A stretch of DNA of 64,000 nucleotides from JBAIYU01 sp036763085 (GCF_036763085.1 NZ_JBAIYU010000010.1:310001-374000); one strand, 5' to 3'; counted from the stretch's first letter, positions 43,041-51,956 are shown. Notes: a model not told the origin generated them from the sequence alone. Translations and numbers: made by a program.

Positions 43041-45551
43041 TTATTTCGTAGCGCAGCAGTGTTTATATTTTTTGCCGGAACCGCATGGACAAGTGTCATT
43101 GCGGCCGATTTGTTCTTTATTTACATGGGGCTGTTTTGGTTTTTCTGTTTCTTCGTCTTCCCCATGGCTAGCTTTAGCCTGTTGAAGATGATCTTCAGGC
43201 TGGGTAACAATATTAACCCTAAAGATATATTTGACTATATCTTCTTGGATATTTTCTATCATCTGCTGGAACATATCATATGCTTCAATTTTATATTCAA
43301 TAAGCGGATCACGCTGACCGTACGCTCTGAGGCCGATACCTTCACGCAGCATATCCATATGGTCCAGATGTTCCATCCACTTGCCGTCTACTACCTTGAG
43401 CATTACGACCTTTTCAAGCTCCCGCATATTGTCTTCCCCAAATAAGAGTTCGCGAGAGTCATAGGCCTCGTTAGCAACCTTCATTAATTCTTCTTGCAGT
43501 TCCTCACGGCTTAATTTCTCAAGATCGCTTTGTACTAGTCGTCCTTCAGGTGCAAAGAAGCCGTTGCAGTATTCAATAAGACCGCTGTAATCCCAATCTT
43601 CAGGGAACAGTTTTTCATTAGCGTATATTTCCATAGCCTTATCAACAATCTTGGAAATCATATGGAAAATATTCTCACGCATGTTTTCGCCCATAAGGAT
43701 TTTACGGCGCTGACCATAAATAACCTCACGCTGCTGGTTCATAACATCATCATATTCAAGGACGTGTTTACGAATATCGAAGTTACGTGCTTCAACTTTC
43801 TTTTGAGCTGTCTCAATTGAACGAGTAATCAGGGTGTGTTCAATTGGTTCATCTTCTTCCATGCCAAGTTTATCCATAATGTTGGCGATATTATCTGAGC
43901 CAAACAATCTCATCAGTTCATCTTCTAAGGATAAATAAAAACGTGATGACCCCGGATCGCCCTGACGTCCAGCACGACCGCGAAGCTGGTTGTCGATCCG
44001 GCGGCTCTCATGCCGTTCGGTACCAATAATATGCAGTCCGCCTACTTCAGAAACACCTTCGCCTAAAACAATGTCCGTACCACGTCCAGCCATATTTGTA
44101 GCAATAGTTATTGCCCCAGGCTGACCAGCACCGGCGATTATTTGTGCTTCCATCTCATGGTACTTAGCATTAAGTACATTATGAGGGATATTGCGCTTTT
44201 TAAGCATTTCGCTCAAGTCTTCAGACTGAGCAATTGAAGTGGTGCCGACAAGCACAGGCTGACCTTTGGCAAAACGCTCAACAAGCTCGTTAATAACCGC
44301 TTTATATTTAGCTTTTTTAGTTTTATAGATAACATCTGGAAGATCCTGACGCTGAACTGCTTTATTAGTCGGGATTACAATAACATCTAAGTTATAAATT
44401 TTGCGGAATTCAGGCTCCTCGGTTTTAGCAGTTCCTGTCATGCCGGAAAGCTTTTTATACATCCGAAAATAGTTCTGGAAGGTAATCGCAGCCAAAGTTT
44501 GGCTTTCGCGTTCAATCTTAACGCCTTCCTTAGCTTCGATGGCCTGATGCAAACCATCTGAGTAACGGCGGCCAAACATAAGACGACCGGTGAATTCATC
44601 AACAATAACAACTTCGCCTTCGCGTACTACATAATCGCGATCACGTTTCATTATAGCCTTAGCGCGAAGTGCCTGATTGAAGTGATGGGACATTTCAATA
44701 TTTGAATTATCATATAGATTGGTAATACCCAGGATTTTTTCTATTTTTGCAATACCGCCCTCAGTTGGCAGCACAGCTTTAGCCTTTTCGTCAACAGTAT
44801 AGTCTTCGTTTTCCTTAAGCTTGACAACAGCTTTTGATAAAACATAATACAAATCGGTTGATTTTTCGCCAGGGCCGGAAATAATGAGCGGAGTTCTGGC
44901 TTCATCAACTAAAATACTATCAACCTCATCAATAATTGCATAGTTGAGCTCTCGTTGAACCATCTGCTCTGGATAGATTACCATGTTATCACGAAGATAA
45001 TCAAAACCGTATTCATTATTTGTACCAAAGGTAATGTCACAAGCATAGGCAGCTTTCCGATCAGGGAAATCTAAGCCGTGTCTAATCAGACCAACAGATA
45101 ATCCAAGATAGCGGTAAACACGCCCCATCCACTCACTGTCACGCTTAGCCAAATAATCATTAACAGTAATTACATGAACGCCTTTACCTGTAAGAGCATT
45201 TAAATATGTAGGAAGCGTACCAACTAATGTTTTACCTTCACCAGTTCGCATTTCAGCAATACGTCCTTCATGAAGAGCAATACCCCCCAGCATCTGAACA
45301 TCAAAGTGACGCATGCCCAGAACACGGCGGGAAGCTTCCCTAACAACAGCATAAGCTTCCGGCAGCAGATCATCCAGAGTTTCGCCAGTTTCCAAACGGC
45401 GTTTAAATTCGCCTGTCTTGCCGGCTAATGACCCGTCGCTCATTTTTTGCAGCTCTGGCTCATACTCATTAATTTTCTCAACATATTTCATCATTCGCTT
45501 TATTTCTTTTTCATTATCATCGCCAAATAGTTTCTTAATAAAACTAAACAA
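43041..45551 (-). CDS. secA: preprotein translocase ATPase SecA
   Basis: About 836 residues. DEAD motor with RTGEGKT and IIDEVDSILVDEARTPLIISG, VGTTSIAQSE, TNMAGRGTDIVLG, RGRAGRQGDPGSSRF, and the C-terminal zinc SEC-C motif CPCGSGKKYKHCC. It drives proteins through SecYEG. The frame is open to 45587, but GGGAGTGATC before TTG-TTG supports the start at 45551 (MFSFIKKLFGDDNEKE), the typical SecA beginning. No terminator separates it from repeat copy 42904-43012 and prfB. Confidence 0.97.
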   Translation of the reverse strand: MFSFIKKLFGDDNEKEIKRMMKYVEKINEYEPELQKMSDGSLAGKTGEFKRRLETGETLDDLLPEAYAVVREASRRVLGMRHFDVQMLGGIALHEGRIAEMRTGEGKTLVGTLPTYLNALTGKGVHVITVNDYLAKRDSEWMGRVYRYLGLSVGLIRHGLDFPDRKAAYACDITFGTNNEYGFDYLRDNMVIYPEQMVQRELNYAIIDEVDSILVDEARTPLIISGPGEKSTDLYYVLSKAVVKLKENEDYTVDEKAKAVLPTEGGIAKIEKILGITNLYDNSNIEMSHHFNQALRAKAIMKRDRDYVVREGEVVIVDEFTGRLMFGRRYSDGLHQAIEAKEGVKIERESQTLAAITFQNYFRMYKKLSGMTGTAKTEEPEFRKIYNLDVIVIPTNKAVQRQDLPDVIYKTKKAKYKAVINELVERFAKGQPVLVGTTSIAQSEDLSEMLKKRNIPHNVLNAKYHEMEAQIIAGAGQPGAITIATNMAGRGTDIVLGEGVSEVGGLHIIGTERHESRRIDNQLRGRAGRQGDPGSSRFYLSLEDELMRLFGSDNIANIMDKLGMEEDEPIEHTLITRSIETAQKKVEARNFDIRKHVLEYDDVMNQQREVIYGQRRKILMGENMRENIFHMISKIVDKAMEIYANEKLFPEDWDYSGLIEYCNGFFAPEGRLVQSDLEKLSREELQEELMKVANEAYDSRELLFGEDNMRELEKVVMLKVVDGKWMEHLDHMDMLREGIGLRAYGQRDPLIEYKIEAYDMFQQMIENIQEDIVKYIFRVNIVTQPEDHLQQAKASHGEDEETEKPKQPHVNKEQIGRNDTCPCGSGKKYKHCCATK

Positions 45552-45698
45552 CAAGATCACTCCCTGAAGTTGGCACATTTTTGACAATATGCATTATTAT
45601 CCCTATTTTAGAATTTTAACAGACAAAGACCAATAAGTCAAAAAACTCCGTTAGCTATGTACATGAATTTAGTATATGCGCAGTTAACGAATAATATA

Positions 45699-45820
45699 TT
45701 AACCGCAGAGTACGCAGAGTACGCAGAGAAAAAAATGAATTTAAATTGAAATTATGCGCGATACTATCGCGCCGCTTCCCTTGGTAACCACTCTGCGCCC
45801 TCCGCGTACTCTGTGGTTAA
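45699..45820. repeat. dispersed palindromic repeat, family 1, copy 13
   Basis: Arms TTAACCGCAGAGTACGCAGA and CCGCGTACTCTGTGGTTAA; tip GCGCGAT-ACT-ATCGCGC. It lies 16 bp beyond the cytochrome b gene terminator, upstream of secA. Confidence 0.92.
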
Positions 45821-45836
45821 ACAAATCGTCCCCCAC

Positions 45837-45864
45837 AACAAAAAACCAGCCCTAAAGGGCTGGT
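45837..45864 (-). terminator. intrinsic terminator of the hydrogenase operon
   Basis: ACCAGCCC and GGGCTGGT pair around TAAA and are followed on the minus strand by TTTTTTGTTG, 12 bp after the cytochrome b stop. Confidence 0.9.
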
Positions 45865-45875
45865 CATATACTGCA

Positions 45876-46577
45876 CTAACTGCCGTGGCTGACGACATTT
45901 GTCTTATCAGCAGTTTCATTTTTAACTGGTTCAATTTTCTTTTCAACCCAGACCGGATTGTGGTGCTGGGCCTCAGAAAGTGGCTGAGTGCCGTCACCGA
46001 ACATTGCCTTGAATTCACCCCAGTTATAAATACCTAGGAAGATATGGACAAACATAAACAGTCCTAAGAAAATACCAAATACCAAGTGAATCTTATCGGC
46101 CCAGTAAATAAATACTTTTGGAGCTACCGGAATAAAGGCATATAACAGCCAACCTGTAACGATTAGTAATATTCCACCAAGCAGAAGACATATACCAAAG
46201 ATTTTCTGTCCTGAATTCATCTTATCCATTGGCGGAACAGTAATTTCTTTACCTAGCAGCATTTTTTGCGGATATCCACCGCCAACAAGCATCCAGCCGA
46301 CATCACGATCATCCCAATTAAAAATAAGTCTTATGAAAGCAATAATACGATCAAGCGAGAAAAAAGTATAAAGCAAAGCGGATATAGTTAAGATAACGGC
46401 CCCAACAATATGGATTTTCATTGATATATTAACGAAATCTTCGCTGCCTGTCTTTAACCATAAGATAAACCCAGTAATAGCGGCAGGCATAAAGCCAAGG
46501 ATTAATCCCCAATGAAACAGCCGTGATCTATGTGGATGTTTAAGCACGCGCGGTCCTTGTGCATCATGATGACCCAT
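45876..46577 (-). CDS. cytochrome b subunit of the exported hydrogenase
   Basis: About 233 residues with four membrane helices of the formate dehydrogenase gamma/cytochrome b type. Candidate haem ligands are in HPHRSRLFHWGLI, MKIHIVGAV, DKIHLVFGIFL and FVHIFLGIYNW. As the third gene after hydA and hydB it should pass electrons from periplasmic H2 oxidation to menaquinone. The ATG at 46577 (MGHHDAQGP) with AGGAGGTG upstream is preferred; an in-frame GTG overlaps the ribosome site. The C-terminal tail (about 35 residues, charged) is unassigned. Confidence 0.9.
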   Translation of the reverse strand: MGHHDAQGPRVLKHPHRSRLFHWGLILGFMPAAITGFILWLKTGSEDFVNISMKIHIVGAVILTISALLYTFFSLDRIIAFIRLIFNWDDRDVGWMLVGGGYPQKMLLGKEITVPPMDKMNSGQKIFGICLLLGGILLIVTGWLLYAFIPVAPKVFIYWADKIHLVFGIFLGLFMFVHIFLGIYNWGEFKAMFGDGTQPLSEAQHHNPVWVEKKIEPVKNETADKTNVVSHGS

Positions 46578-46610
46578 ACTAACAATCACCTCCTAGACAG
46601 ATAATCTCTA

Positions 46611-46922
46611 TTAACCTAATTTTGTTCTATCGATATAACGGGTATGAAATAATTCCTCAGACAAATGACTGAGAGGCTTACCGGCAAACTTACTGTACAT
46701 TTGCTGTAGTCCAGGATTATTATGACTTTGCCTTACTTTAGCCTTAACATCATCTTTGTAGATACCCTGAGCTCTCATCTTTATATACTTGCTGCGGTCC
46801 TGCACAAGATCTGTTGCTGCATACGCACCAGTCCACAGTACAGCGCCAGCTACGCCCATTATTCCTAAAAATTCGCGACGCGATACCGTAACTGCTTTTT
46901 CTACATAATCATAACGTGCCAT
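46611..46922 (-). CDS. [FeFe] hydrogenase small subunit with Tat signal
   Basis: 103 residues. The N-terminus has a twin-arginine signal (VSRREFLGIMGVAGAVLW) followed by the iron hydrogenase small-subunit domain (IYKDDVKAKVRQSHNNPGLQQMYSKF, PLSHLSEELFHTRY). The large subunit lacks its own signal, so it is presumably carried across the membrane by this partner, as in Desulfovibrio HydAB. AAGGAGGG precedes the ATG; the gene starts 14 bp after hydA. Confidence 0.92.
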   Translation of the reverse strand: MARYDYVEKAVTVSRREFLGIMGVAGAVLWTGAYAATDLVQDRSKYIKMRAQGIYKDDVKAKVRQSHNNPGLQQMYSKFAGKPLSHLSEELFHTRYIDRTKLG

Positions 46923-46935
46923 AAGTCATCCCTCC

Positions 46936-48195
46936 TTACGACCATGGTAATATGGCTTTCCAGTTGCCAAGCCAGGAAGTTCCCATTGGGTTTATTGGCT
47001 GTCCGCCGCCGTTTACACAGCCGCCAGGACAATTCATTACTTCAATAAAATGATAAGGTGATGTGCCAGCTAAAACCGCTTCTACGACAGGCTTAAGATT
47101 TTCTTTTGCCCCATGAACAACTGCCACTTTGAGCGTGATATCTTTTCCCGTTTTAGCATCCTTCATAGTAACGCTCGCTTCTTTCAGACCCTTCAAACCA
47201 CGCACCGGTGTATATTCCAATACCTCAAGCTCTTTACCGGTAATTACATAGTATGCAGTTCTAAGCGCAGCTTCCATAACACCGCCAGTGTTACCGAAAA
47301 TAGTACCTGCTCCACTATACTGTGCTAATGGATTATCAGCGTCAGTGAAAGGCTCTACATTATTAAAGTCGATATTAAGCTTTTTAAATAATCGAGCCAA
47401 GTCGCGTGTAGTCAGAACAGTATCAACGTCAGGGTAGTGTCCAGTACGGCCATGATGTTTCCAATACTCAGAGGCACTCGCAAACTCAGGACGCGAAGCT
47501 TCGAATTTTTTGCCTGTACATGGCATTACAGCAACTACATACATATCTTCTGGGTTAACATGCCAAATCTCTTTAGCCCCATAAGTCTTCGCAAGAGGTC
47601 CCGCCATCATCATAGGTGACTTGGCAGAAGACAAATTAGGCAGAATACCTGGATAGTATAGCTCGGCGTAGCGAACCCAGCCTGGACAGCAGGATGTAAA
47701 CTGTGGAAGCGCACCAAGATGGTGTTCCGTAGGTTCACCTAAGATGTAGTGTCTTATCTTTGCAATTAATTCACTGCCCTCTTCCATAATTGTATGGTCA
47801 GCTGCGAAATTAGTATCAAGGATTTTAAAACCAACTTTTTTTAGCGCCCCGTATAACTTTTCGGTAACCAACGTCCCAGGTTCCATACCGAATTCTTCAC
47901 CTATAGCAACCCTTACTGCCGGAGCAATTGTAGCCACAACGGTCATTTGCTTATTTTTTAACTTTTCAATAACTGTATCTACGGTATCTACAGTATCTTT
48001 AATTGCACCGAATGGACAGTTAACTAAACATTGGCCGCAAAAGATACATTTTTCGCTATCAACTCTATGCACCGCCCCATATTTGCCGCTAATAGCATCA
48101 GTTGGACAGAATGCTTTACAAGAATCGCAGCCCTTACATTTTTTTCGATCAATTTCTATGATATTATTTAGTTCTTGTGCTTGAAATCCCTTCAT
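46936..48195 (-). CDS. [FeFe] hydrogenase large subunit
   Basis: 419 residues. Two [4Fe-4S] ferredoxin motifs (CKGCDSCKAFCP, CIFCGQCLVNCP) precede the H-cluster motifs L1 TSCCPGWVRY, L2 MPCTGKKFEA and L3 MNCPGGCVNGGGQP. The short two-cluster form with a separate small subunit is the periplasmic HydAB type. With the cytochrome b gene it forms an H2-oxidising membrane-bound complex (inference from context). Maturation genes hydEFG are not in the window. AAGGAGG precedes the ATG. Confidence 0.96.
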   Translation of the reverse strand: MKGFQAQELNNIIEIDRKKCKGCDSCKAFCPTDAISGKYGAVHRVDSEKCIFCGQCLVNCPFGAIKDTVDTVDTVIEKLKNKQMTVVATIAPAVRVAIGEEFGMEPGTLVTEKLYGALKKVGFKILDTNFAADHTIMEEGSELIAKIRHYILGEPTEHHLGALPQFTSCCPGWVRYAELYYPGILPNLSSAKSPMMMAGPLAKTYGAKEIWHVNPEDMYVVAVMPCTGKKFEASRPEFASASEYWKHHGRTGHYPDVDTVLTTRDLARLFKKLNIDFNNVEPFTDADNPLAQYSGAGTIFGNTGGVMEAALRTAYYVITGKELEVLEYTPVRGLKGLKEASVTMKDAKTGKDITLKVAVVHGAKENLKPVVEAVLAGTSPYHFIEVMNCPGGCVNGGGQPINPMGTSWLGNWKAILPWS

Positions 48196-48498
48196 AACAA
48201 CCCTCCTTACCTCCTCAAATTTGAAAATAACTCAATAGCTTATTGTTTACACATAAAGCTAATTAGAGCAATTAGGAAGTGTTTTAAATAACAAAAGTAT
48301 TTTTAGGGGAGACAAAAGTATTGTACTCTAAAATTGCAATTGTACATCTTACTTTAATGTAACAAAGCCGTACTTGTCAATACAGATGGCCTTTATCGTA
48401 ATTTTCAGTAAATACTTGCGATAATTTAGCAGAATTTTGCAAATGCTATTCTATTAATATTAGTGATGTATTTTTATTATTCATATTGGATATAATTT
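48196..48498. promoter_or_regulatory. hydrogenase upstream region with an 11-bp direct repeat
   Basis: The 303 bp between hpf and hydA contain no frame. ACAAAAGTATT occurs at 48291-48301 and again at 48312-48322, a 21-bp period equal to two helical turns, about 100-130 bp upstream of hydA. A TTGACA with only a poor -10 partner lies further upstream. No hpf terminator was recognised. Confidence 0.45.
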
Positions 48499-48756
48499 CT
48501 AATATTTTTCTAATTTTTCAATAACAAGATCAATGGACGTATACATGTCGCTCGTTGATTCTTCGCCACGAAGCAGCATACCGTTAAGTGGTACTGTCAC
48601 CTCAACAATATGACGTCCTTTTTCTACAATCAGGATTACAGAAATTTCACCAACGGTGTCAAAGAACCTTGTAACTTTGCCCACCCGTTTTTCTACATAC
48701 TCTTTTAATGCTGGTGTAATTTCAATGTTCTTCCCTCTTACTGTGAATGTTGCCAT
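48499..48756 (-). CDS. hpf: ribosome hibernation factor, N-terminal domain only (HPF/RaiA)
   Basis: 85 residues: ATFTVRGKNIEITPALKEYVEKRVGKVTRFF and EESTSDMYTSIDLVIEKLEK, the ribosome-binding domain of HPF. Most Firmicutes have a long form of about 180 residues with a C-terminal dimerisation domain that makes 100S ribosomes. Here the frame stops (TAT TAG) where the linker normally begins, and the 300 bp beyond are AT-rich and not coding. It is therefore either a genuine short form or a truncated gene. AAGGGG precedes the ATG. Confidence 0.9.
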   Translation of the reverse strand: MATFTVRGKNIEITPALKEYVEKRVGKVTRFFDTVGEISVILIVEKGRHIVEVTVPLNGMLLRGEESTSDMYTSIDLVIEKLEKY

Positions 48757-48866
48757 GGTAATCCAACCCCTTTCCTGTATCCTATAATACTATTATTCTC
48801 CATAAATAAAAAAAATCCTATCTAAAGTTTACAAATATTTAGACAAATTTGTGGAATTGACGATTT

Positions 48867-48914
48867 TACCGCAAAGGCGCGAAGTACGCAAAGGAATTTT
48901 AGCGCCTTTGCGGT
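48867..48914. repeat. dispersed palindromic repeat, family 1, copy 14 (AAAG type, compact)
   Basis: TTACCGCAAAGGCGCGAAG... and GCGCCTTTGCGGTT pair with almost no centre. It lies between the cold-shock gene terminator and hpf. Confidence 0.85.
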
Positions 48915-48943
48915 TCAGCAACGGCCATTCCCCATAAAATAAA

Positions 48944-48969
48944 AACCCGACTTATAAATAAGTCGGGTT
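48944..48969 (-). terminator. intrinsic terminator of the cold-shock gene
   Basis: AACCCGACTTAT and ATAAGTCGGGTT pair perfectly, followed on the minus strand by TTTTATTTTAT. Confidence 0.9.
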
Positions 48970-48987
48970 GATTATTGTTTTATTTAA

Positions 48988-49185
48988 TTAAGCTTTTGCA
49001 ACGTTTGCAGCTTGAGGACCGCGAGCGCCTTCAACAATGTCAAACTCTACGCTTTGACCTTCAGTCAAAGTTTTGAAACCTTGATCTTGGATAGCGGAGA
49101 AATGTACGAATACATCGCCACCGTCTTCTCTTTCAATAAAACCATAACCTTTTTCTGCGCTAAACCATTTAACTTTACCAATCAT
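48988..49185 (-). CDS. cold-shock domain protein (CspA family)
   Basis: 65 residues starting MIGKVKWFSAEKGYGFIE, with RNP1 (KGYGFIE) and RNP2 (DVFVHFSAI), the single-stranded nucleic-acid-binding fold of the CspA family. The frame is open upstream to 49224, but AGGAGGAG before ATG 49185 and the family length decide the start. A strong promoter lies about 60 bp upstream, leaving a leader of roughly 50 nt that could fold at low temperature as in other csp genes (inference). Confidence 0.96.
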   Translation of the reverse strand: MIGKVKWFSAEKGYGFIEREDGGDVFVHFSAIQDQGFKTLTEGQSVEFDIVEGARGPQAANVAKA

Positions 49186-49243
49186 TCTGAAACTCCTCCT
49201 AGAAAAAATAAACTGGCGCACCAACTACTGGGCCACAAATAAG

Positions 49244-49272
49244 AGTATAGCAGTTGTGGTTATAATTGTCAA
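49244..49272 (-). promoter_or_regulatory. predicted strong sigma-A promoter of the cold-shock gene
   Basis: TTGACA (49267-49272) and TATACT (49244-49249) with a 17-bp spacer on the minus strand, close to consensus. Confidence 0.82.
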
Positions 49273-49283
49273 TGAATACCAGC

Positions 49284-50003
49284 TTATAATATTTTAGAGA
49301 GGAATGACTTGGTGCGCTCTTCCTGAGCATGGGCAAATATAACATCAGGCGTGCCTTCTTCAACAATTCGCCCTTCATCCATGAAGATAACACGATCGCC
49401 AACTTCACGGGCAAAGCCCATTTCATGGGTTACTACGACCATTGTCATACCTTCACGGGCTAGTGTCTTCATTACTTCAAGCACTTCGTTTACCATTTCA
49501 GGATCAAGCGCAGAAGTTGGCTCATCAAATAACATAATTTTAGGTCGCATCGCGAGCGCTCGTGCGATAGCAACCCTCTGCTGCTGACCACCCGATAACT
49601 GGTCAGGATAAGCATGTGTTTTATCAGCTAGTCCGACCTTTATAAGGAGGTCTTTAGCAATCTTCTCGGCCTCATTCTTAGGCATCTTACGCACCTTGAT
49701 GGGGGCCAAAGTTATGTTTTCAATGACAGACATATGCGGGAATAAGTTGAACCTTTGGAATACCATTCCTACTTCTTCGCGAACTTTGTTTATATTTGAT
49801 TGATTTGTAAGAGGAATTCCATCAACTACTATTTCACCATCAGTCGGCTCTTCTAGGTAGTTTATACAGCGAAGCAGTGTACTTTTACCTGAACCGCTTG
49901 GTCCTATTACAACTACCACTTCTTTTTCCTTTACAGACGCATCGATCCCCTTTAGAACATGGAGATTGCCGAACTTTTTATGGATATTCTTAATGCTTAT
50001 CAT
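49284..50003 (-). CDS. polar amino-acid ABC transporter ATP-binding protein
   Basis: 239 residues. Walker A GPSGSGKSTL, signature LSGGQQQRVAIARA, Walker B MLFDEPTSALDPE and H-loop VVVTHEMGFA, typical of the GlnQ/HisP family. The ATG at 50003 (MISIKNIHKKFGN), with GGAGGTAC upstream, overlaps the permease stop by 14 bp, so the two are translationally coupled. Two binding-protein genes lie upstream in the same direction. Confidence 0.94.
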   Translation of the reverse strand: MISIKNIHKKFGNLHVLKGIDASVKEKEVVVVIGPSGSGKSTLLRCINYLEEPTDGEIVVDGIPLTNQSNINKVREEVGMVFQRFNLFPHMSVIENITLAPIKVRKMPKNEAEKIAKDLLIKVGLADKTHAYPDQLSGGQQQRVAIARALAMRPKIMLFDEPTSALDPEMVNEVLEVMKTLAREGMTMVVVTHEMGFAREVGDRVIFMDEGRIVEEGTPDVIFAHAQEERTKSFLSKIL

Positions 50004-50655
50004 CAATCTTGTACCTCCGCTCCAGGTAATCAACTAAGCGGGAAATTGTAAGTGTCATTACCAAATAAATGAATGCAACAGTAAGCCAAATTTCAAACGA
50101 ACCATACGTACGGGCAATAATTAATTGACCGCGGCGGGTTAGTTCTTCAAAACCGATAACCGAAACAAGTGATGAATCCTTTAGCATTGCAATGAATTCA
50201 TTACCTAGTGGCGGAATGACGCGCTTAAAGGCCTGGGGTAAAATTATATAACGCATAGTTTGCGCCCAAGTCATACCGAGTGAGCGTCCTGCTTCCATCT
50301 GCCCTTTATCAATTGACTGGATACCTGCACGGAAGATTTCTGCAACGTATGCACCGCTGTTAACACTGCAGGCAGTAATTGCTGCGATAAATGGGTCAAT
50401 TCGCGTACCTAATATCATTGGCAAAGCAAAGTATATAATGAATATCTGAACCAATAGCGGGGTTCCCCGGATAAAATCTACATAAATACCCGCAAGAAAC
50501 TTAACAGGCCAAATCTTAGATAAGCGAGCAATACCAACAAACATACCGATTAGCAGACCAAAGCTCACACTAAGTGCGGTGATCTGAACCGTTACGCCTG
50601 CTCCTGCTAAGAGAAGCGGAAAGGAACGGATAACTAAATCAAAATCAAAATTCAT
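49990..50655 (-). CDS. polar amino-acid ABC transporter permease
   Basis: 221 residues with about five membrane helices and the EAA loop AGRSLGMTWAQTMRYIILPQAFKRVIPPLGNE, typical of HisMQ/GlnP permeases. Only one permease gene is present, so it probably works as a homodimer. AAGGGTGAAAGTGA precedes the ATG. A 495-bp gap with a hairpin, repeat copy 50957-51095 and a terminator separates it from the nearest binding-protein gene, so it may have its own promoter. Confidence 0.93.
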   Translation of the reverse strand: MNFDFDLVIRSFPLLLAGAGVTVQITALSVSFGLLIGMFVGIARLSKIWPVKFLAGIYVDFIRGTPLLVQIFIIYFALPMILGTRIDPFIAAITACSVNSGAYVAEIFRAGIQSIDKGQMEAGRSLGMTWAQTMRYIILPQAFKRVIPPLGNEFIAMLKDSSLVSVIGFEELTRRGQLIIARTYGSFEIWLTVAFIYLVMTLTISRLVDYLERRYKIDDKH

Positions 50656-50956
50656 TCACTTTCACCCTTAATTAATAATTAATAACTTTTGTTGAATATT
50701 AATGCACATAATGATTATATGCACATGATATGGACATGTCAACCCTTTATTCACGCCAGTTGTACTATCACCAACCCACTAACTTGCCTGTTAAGGCACA
50801 AAAATAAGAAGCTCATTACATGCCGTACCACGCTAAGCTTCTTTGCCTAAATTAATATATATATAAAATTATATACTATGTTTTCACATATTAACATCCA
50901 TATATTTGTCAAAATTTATAAATATACTGTATTCTTTATGCAAGCGACGAATTAAT
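50656..50956. other. permease upstream region with a long imperfect hairpin
   Basis: No coding frame. An imperfect inverted repeat (AAGAAGCT near 50808 and AAGCTTCTT near 50835-50843) is followed on the minus strand by ATTTTTG, so it could end or attenuate transcription before the permease. The rest is very A/T-rich. Confidence 0.4.
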
Positions 50957-51095
50957 ATTAACCGCAGAGGGCGCAGAGTACACAAAGGGTTACGAAGAGT
51001 GGTTGATATTTTTAATTTGATGCGAAATTATTATTGCGCTCGCTTATCATTAACCACTCTGCGACCTCTGCGACCTCTGCGTACTCTGCGGTTAA
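50957..51095. repeat. dispersed palindromic repeat, family 1, copy 15
   Basis: Arms TTAACCGCAGAGGGCGCAGA and CTGCGTACTCTGCGGTTAA; the tip is degenerate (GCGAAAT against ATTGCGC). It begins 12 bp beyond the terminator of the nearer binding-protein gene. Confidence 0.9.
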
Positions 51096-51107
51096 TAAAT
51101 GTCACCC

Positions 51108-51143
51108 TAAAACAAAACGAGCGCAATCGTACTCGCGCTCGTT
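51108..51143 (-). terminator. intrinsic terminator of binding-protein gene 1
   Basis: AACGAGCGC and GCGCTCGTT pair around about 10 bases, followed on the minus strand by TTGTTTT; 7 bp after the stop. Confidence 0.88.
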
Positions 51144-51150
51144 AAATATA

Positions 51151-51924
51151 TTACTCAGGCTTTTTACCGAACCATTTAATGTAGATTTTTTCGTACTCAC
51201 CGTTTTTCTTAAGTTCGTCTAAAGCTTTATTAACTTTTTCGTTAAGCTCAGTGTTTTTCTTAGCAGTAGCTAAACCGTAGTATTCAGAATTTGCAACTTC
51301 ACTTACAAGCTTAGCATCCTTGTCACCGCTTTTGGTCAGATAGTACGCATTCACAGGTAAGTCATTTACTACAGCATCTACACCGTTGTTTTTAAGCTCG
51401 ATATAAGCTTCAGAGCTGCTGTTGAACTCTCGAACTTGTGCGTTTTTAATCTTATGAGCAGCTTCAGCCCCAGTTGTACCAATTTGGACAGCTATGCGCT
51501 TTCCTTCAAGATCCTTAAAACCATTAATTACAGCATTGCTGCTCTTAACTACAATCGATAATCCGGATTTGTAGTAAGGCTGAGAAAAGTTAACTTTCTT
51601 AGCTCGTTCATCGGTAATTGTCATAGCTGAAGCAGCCATGTCAATAGTACCTGCATCAAGAGCAGGAATTAAGCCGTCAAAGCCGATGTTTTGAATTTGA
51701 ACTTCGTACCCCATTTGCTTACCAATAGCTCTAGCCAAGTCCATATCAAAACCAGTATATTCCTTGCTTGTTTCATCCTGAAATTCAAACGGTGGAAACG
51801 TGGTCTCAGCACCAACTCGTAATACTTTCGCTGTAGAAGAGTTTGTTTGCTTACCGCAGCCAACCAATCCCAATGACAAGATAAACACTGCCAACAATAA
51901 ATACGTCGCAATTTTCTTAGACAC
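51151..51924 (-). CDS. amino-acid ABC transporter substrate-binding lipoprotein 1
   Basis: 257 residues. Lipoprotein signal with lipobox LVGC (Cys23), then a type II periplasmic-binding fold: LRVGAETTFPPFEFQDE, YTGFDMDLARAIGKQMGY, GLIPALDAGTIDMAASAMTITDERAKKVNFS. Typical of glutamine- or arginine-binding proteins; the ligand is not decidable. The GTG start follows GGGGGTAC. It is close to the paralogue 350 bp upstream and has its own promoter and terminator. Confidence 0.93.
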   Translation of the reverse strand: MSKKIATYLLLAVFILSLGLVGCGKQTNSSTAKVLRVGAETTFPPFEFQDETSKEYTGFDMDLARAIGKQMGYEVQIQNIGFDGLIPALDAGTIDMAASAMTITDERAKKVNFSQPYYKSGLSIVVKSSNAVINGFKDLEGKRIAVQIGTTGAEAAHKIKNAQVREFNSSSEAYIELKNNGVDAVVNDLPVNAYYLTKSGDKDAKLVSEVANSEYYGLATAKKNTELNEKVNKALDELKKNGEYEKIYIKWFGKKPE

Positions 51925-51956
51925 TATATGTACCCCCTAAATGTATCTCTTTATTA

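Noticed and set aside
45552..45587. Upstream SecA start giving MSKMCQLQGV
   Set aside because: It runs through the GGGAG ribosome site; TTG 45551 matches the family start MFSFIKKLFG.
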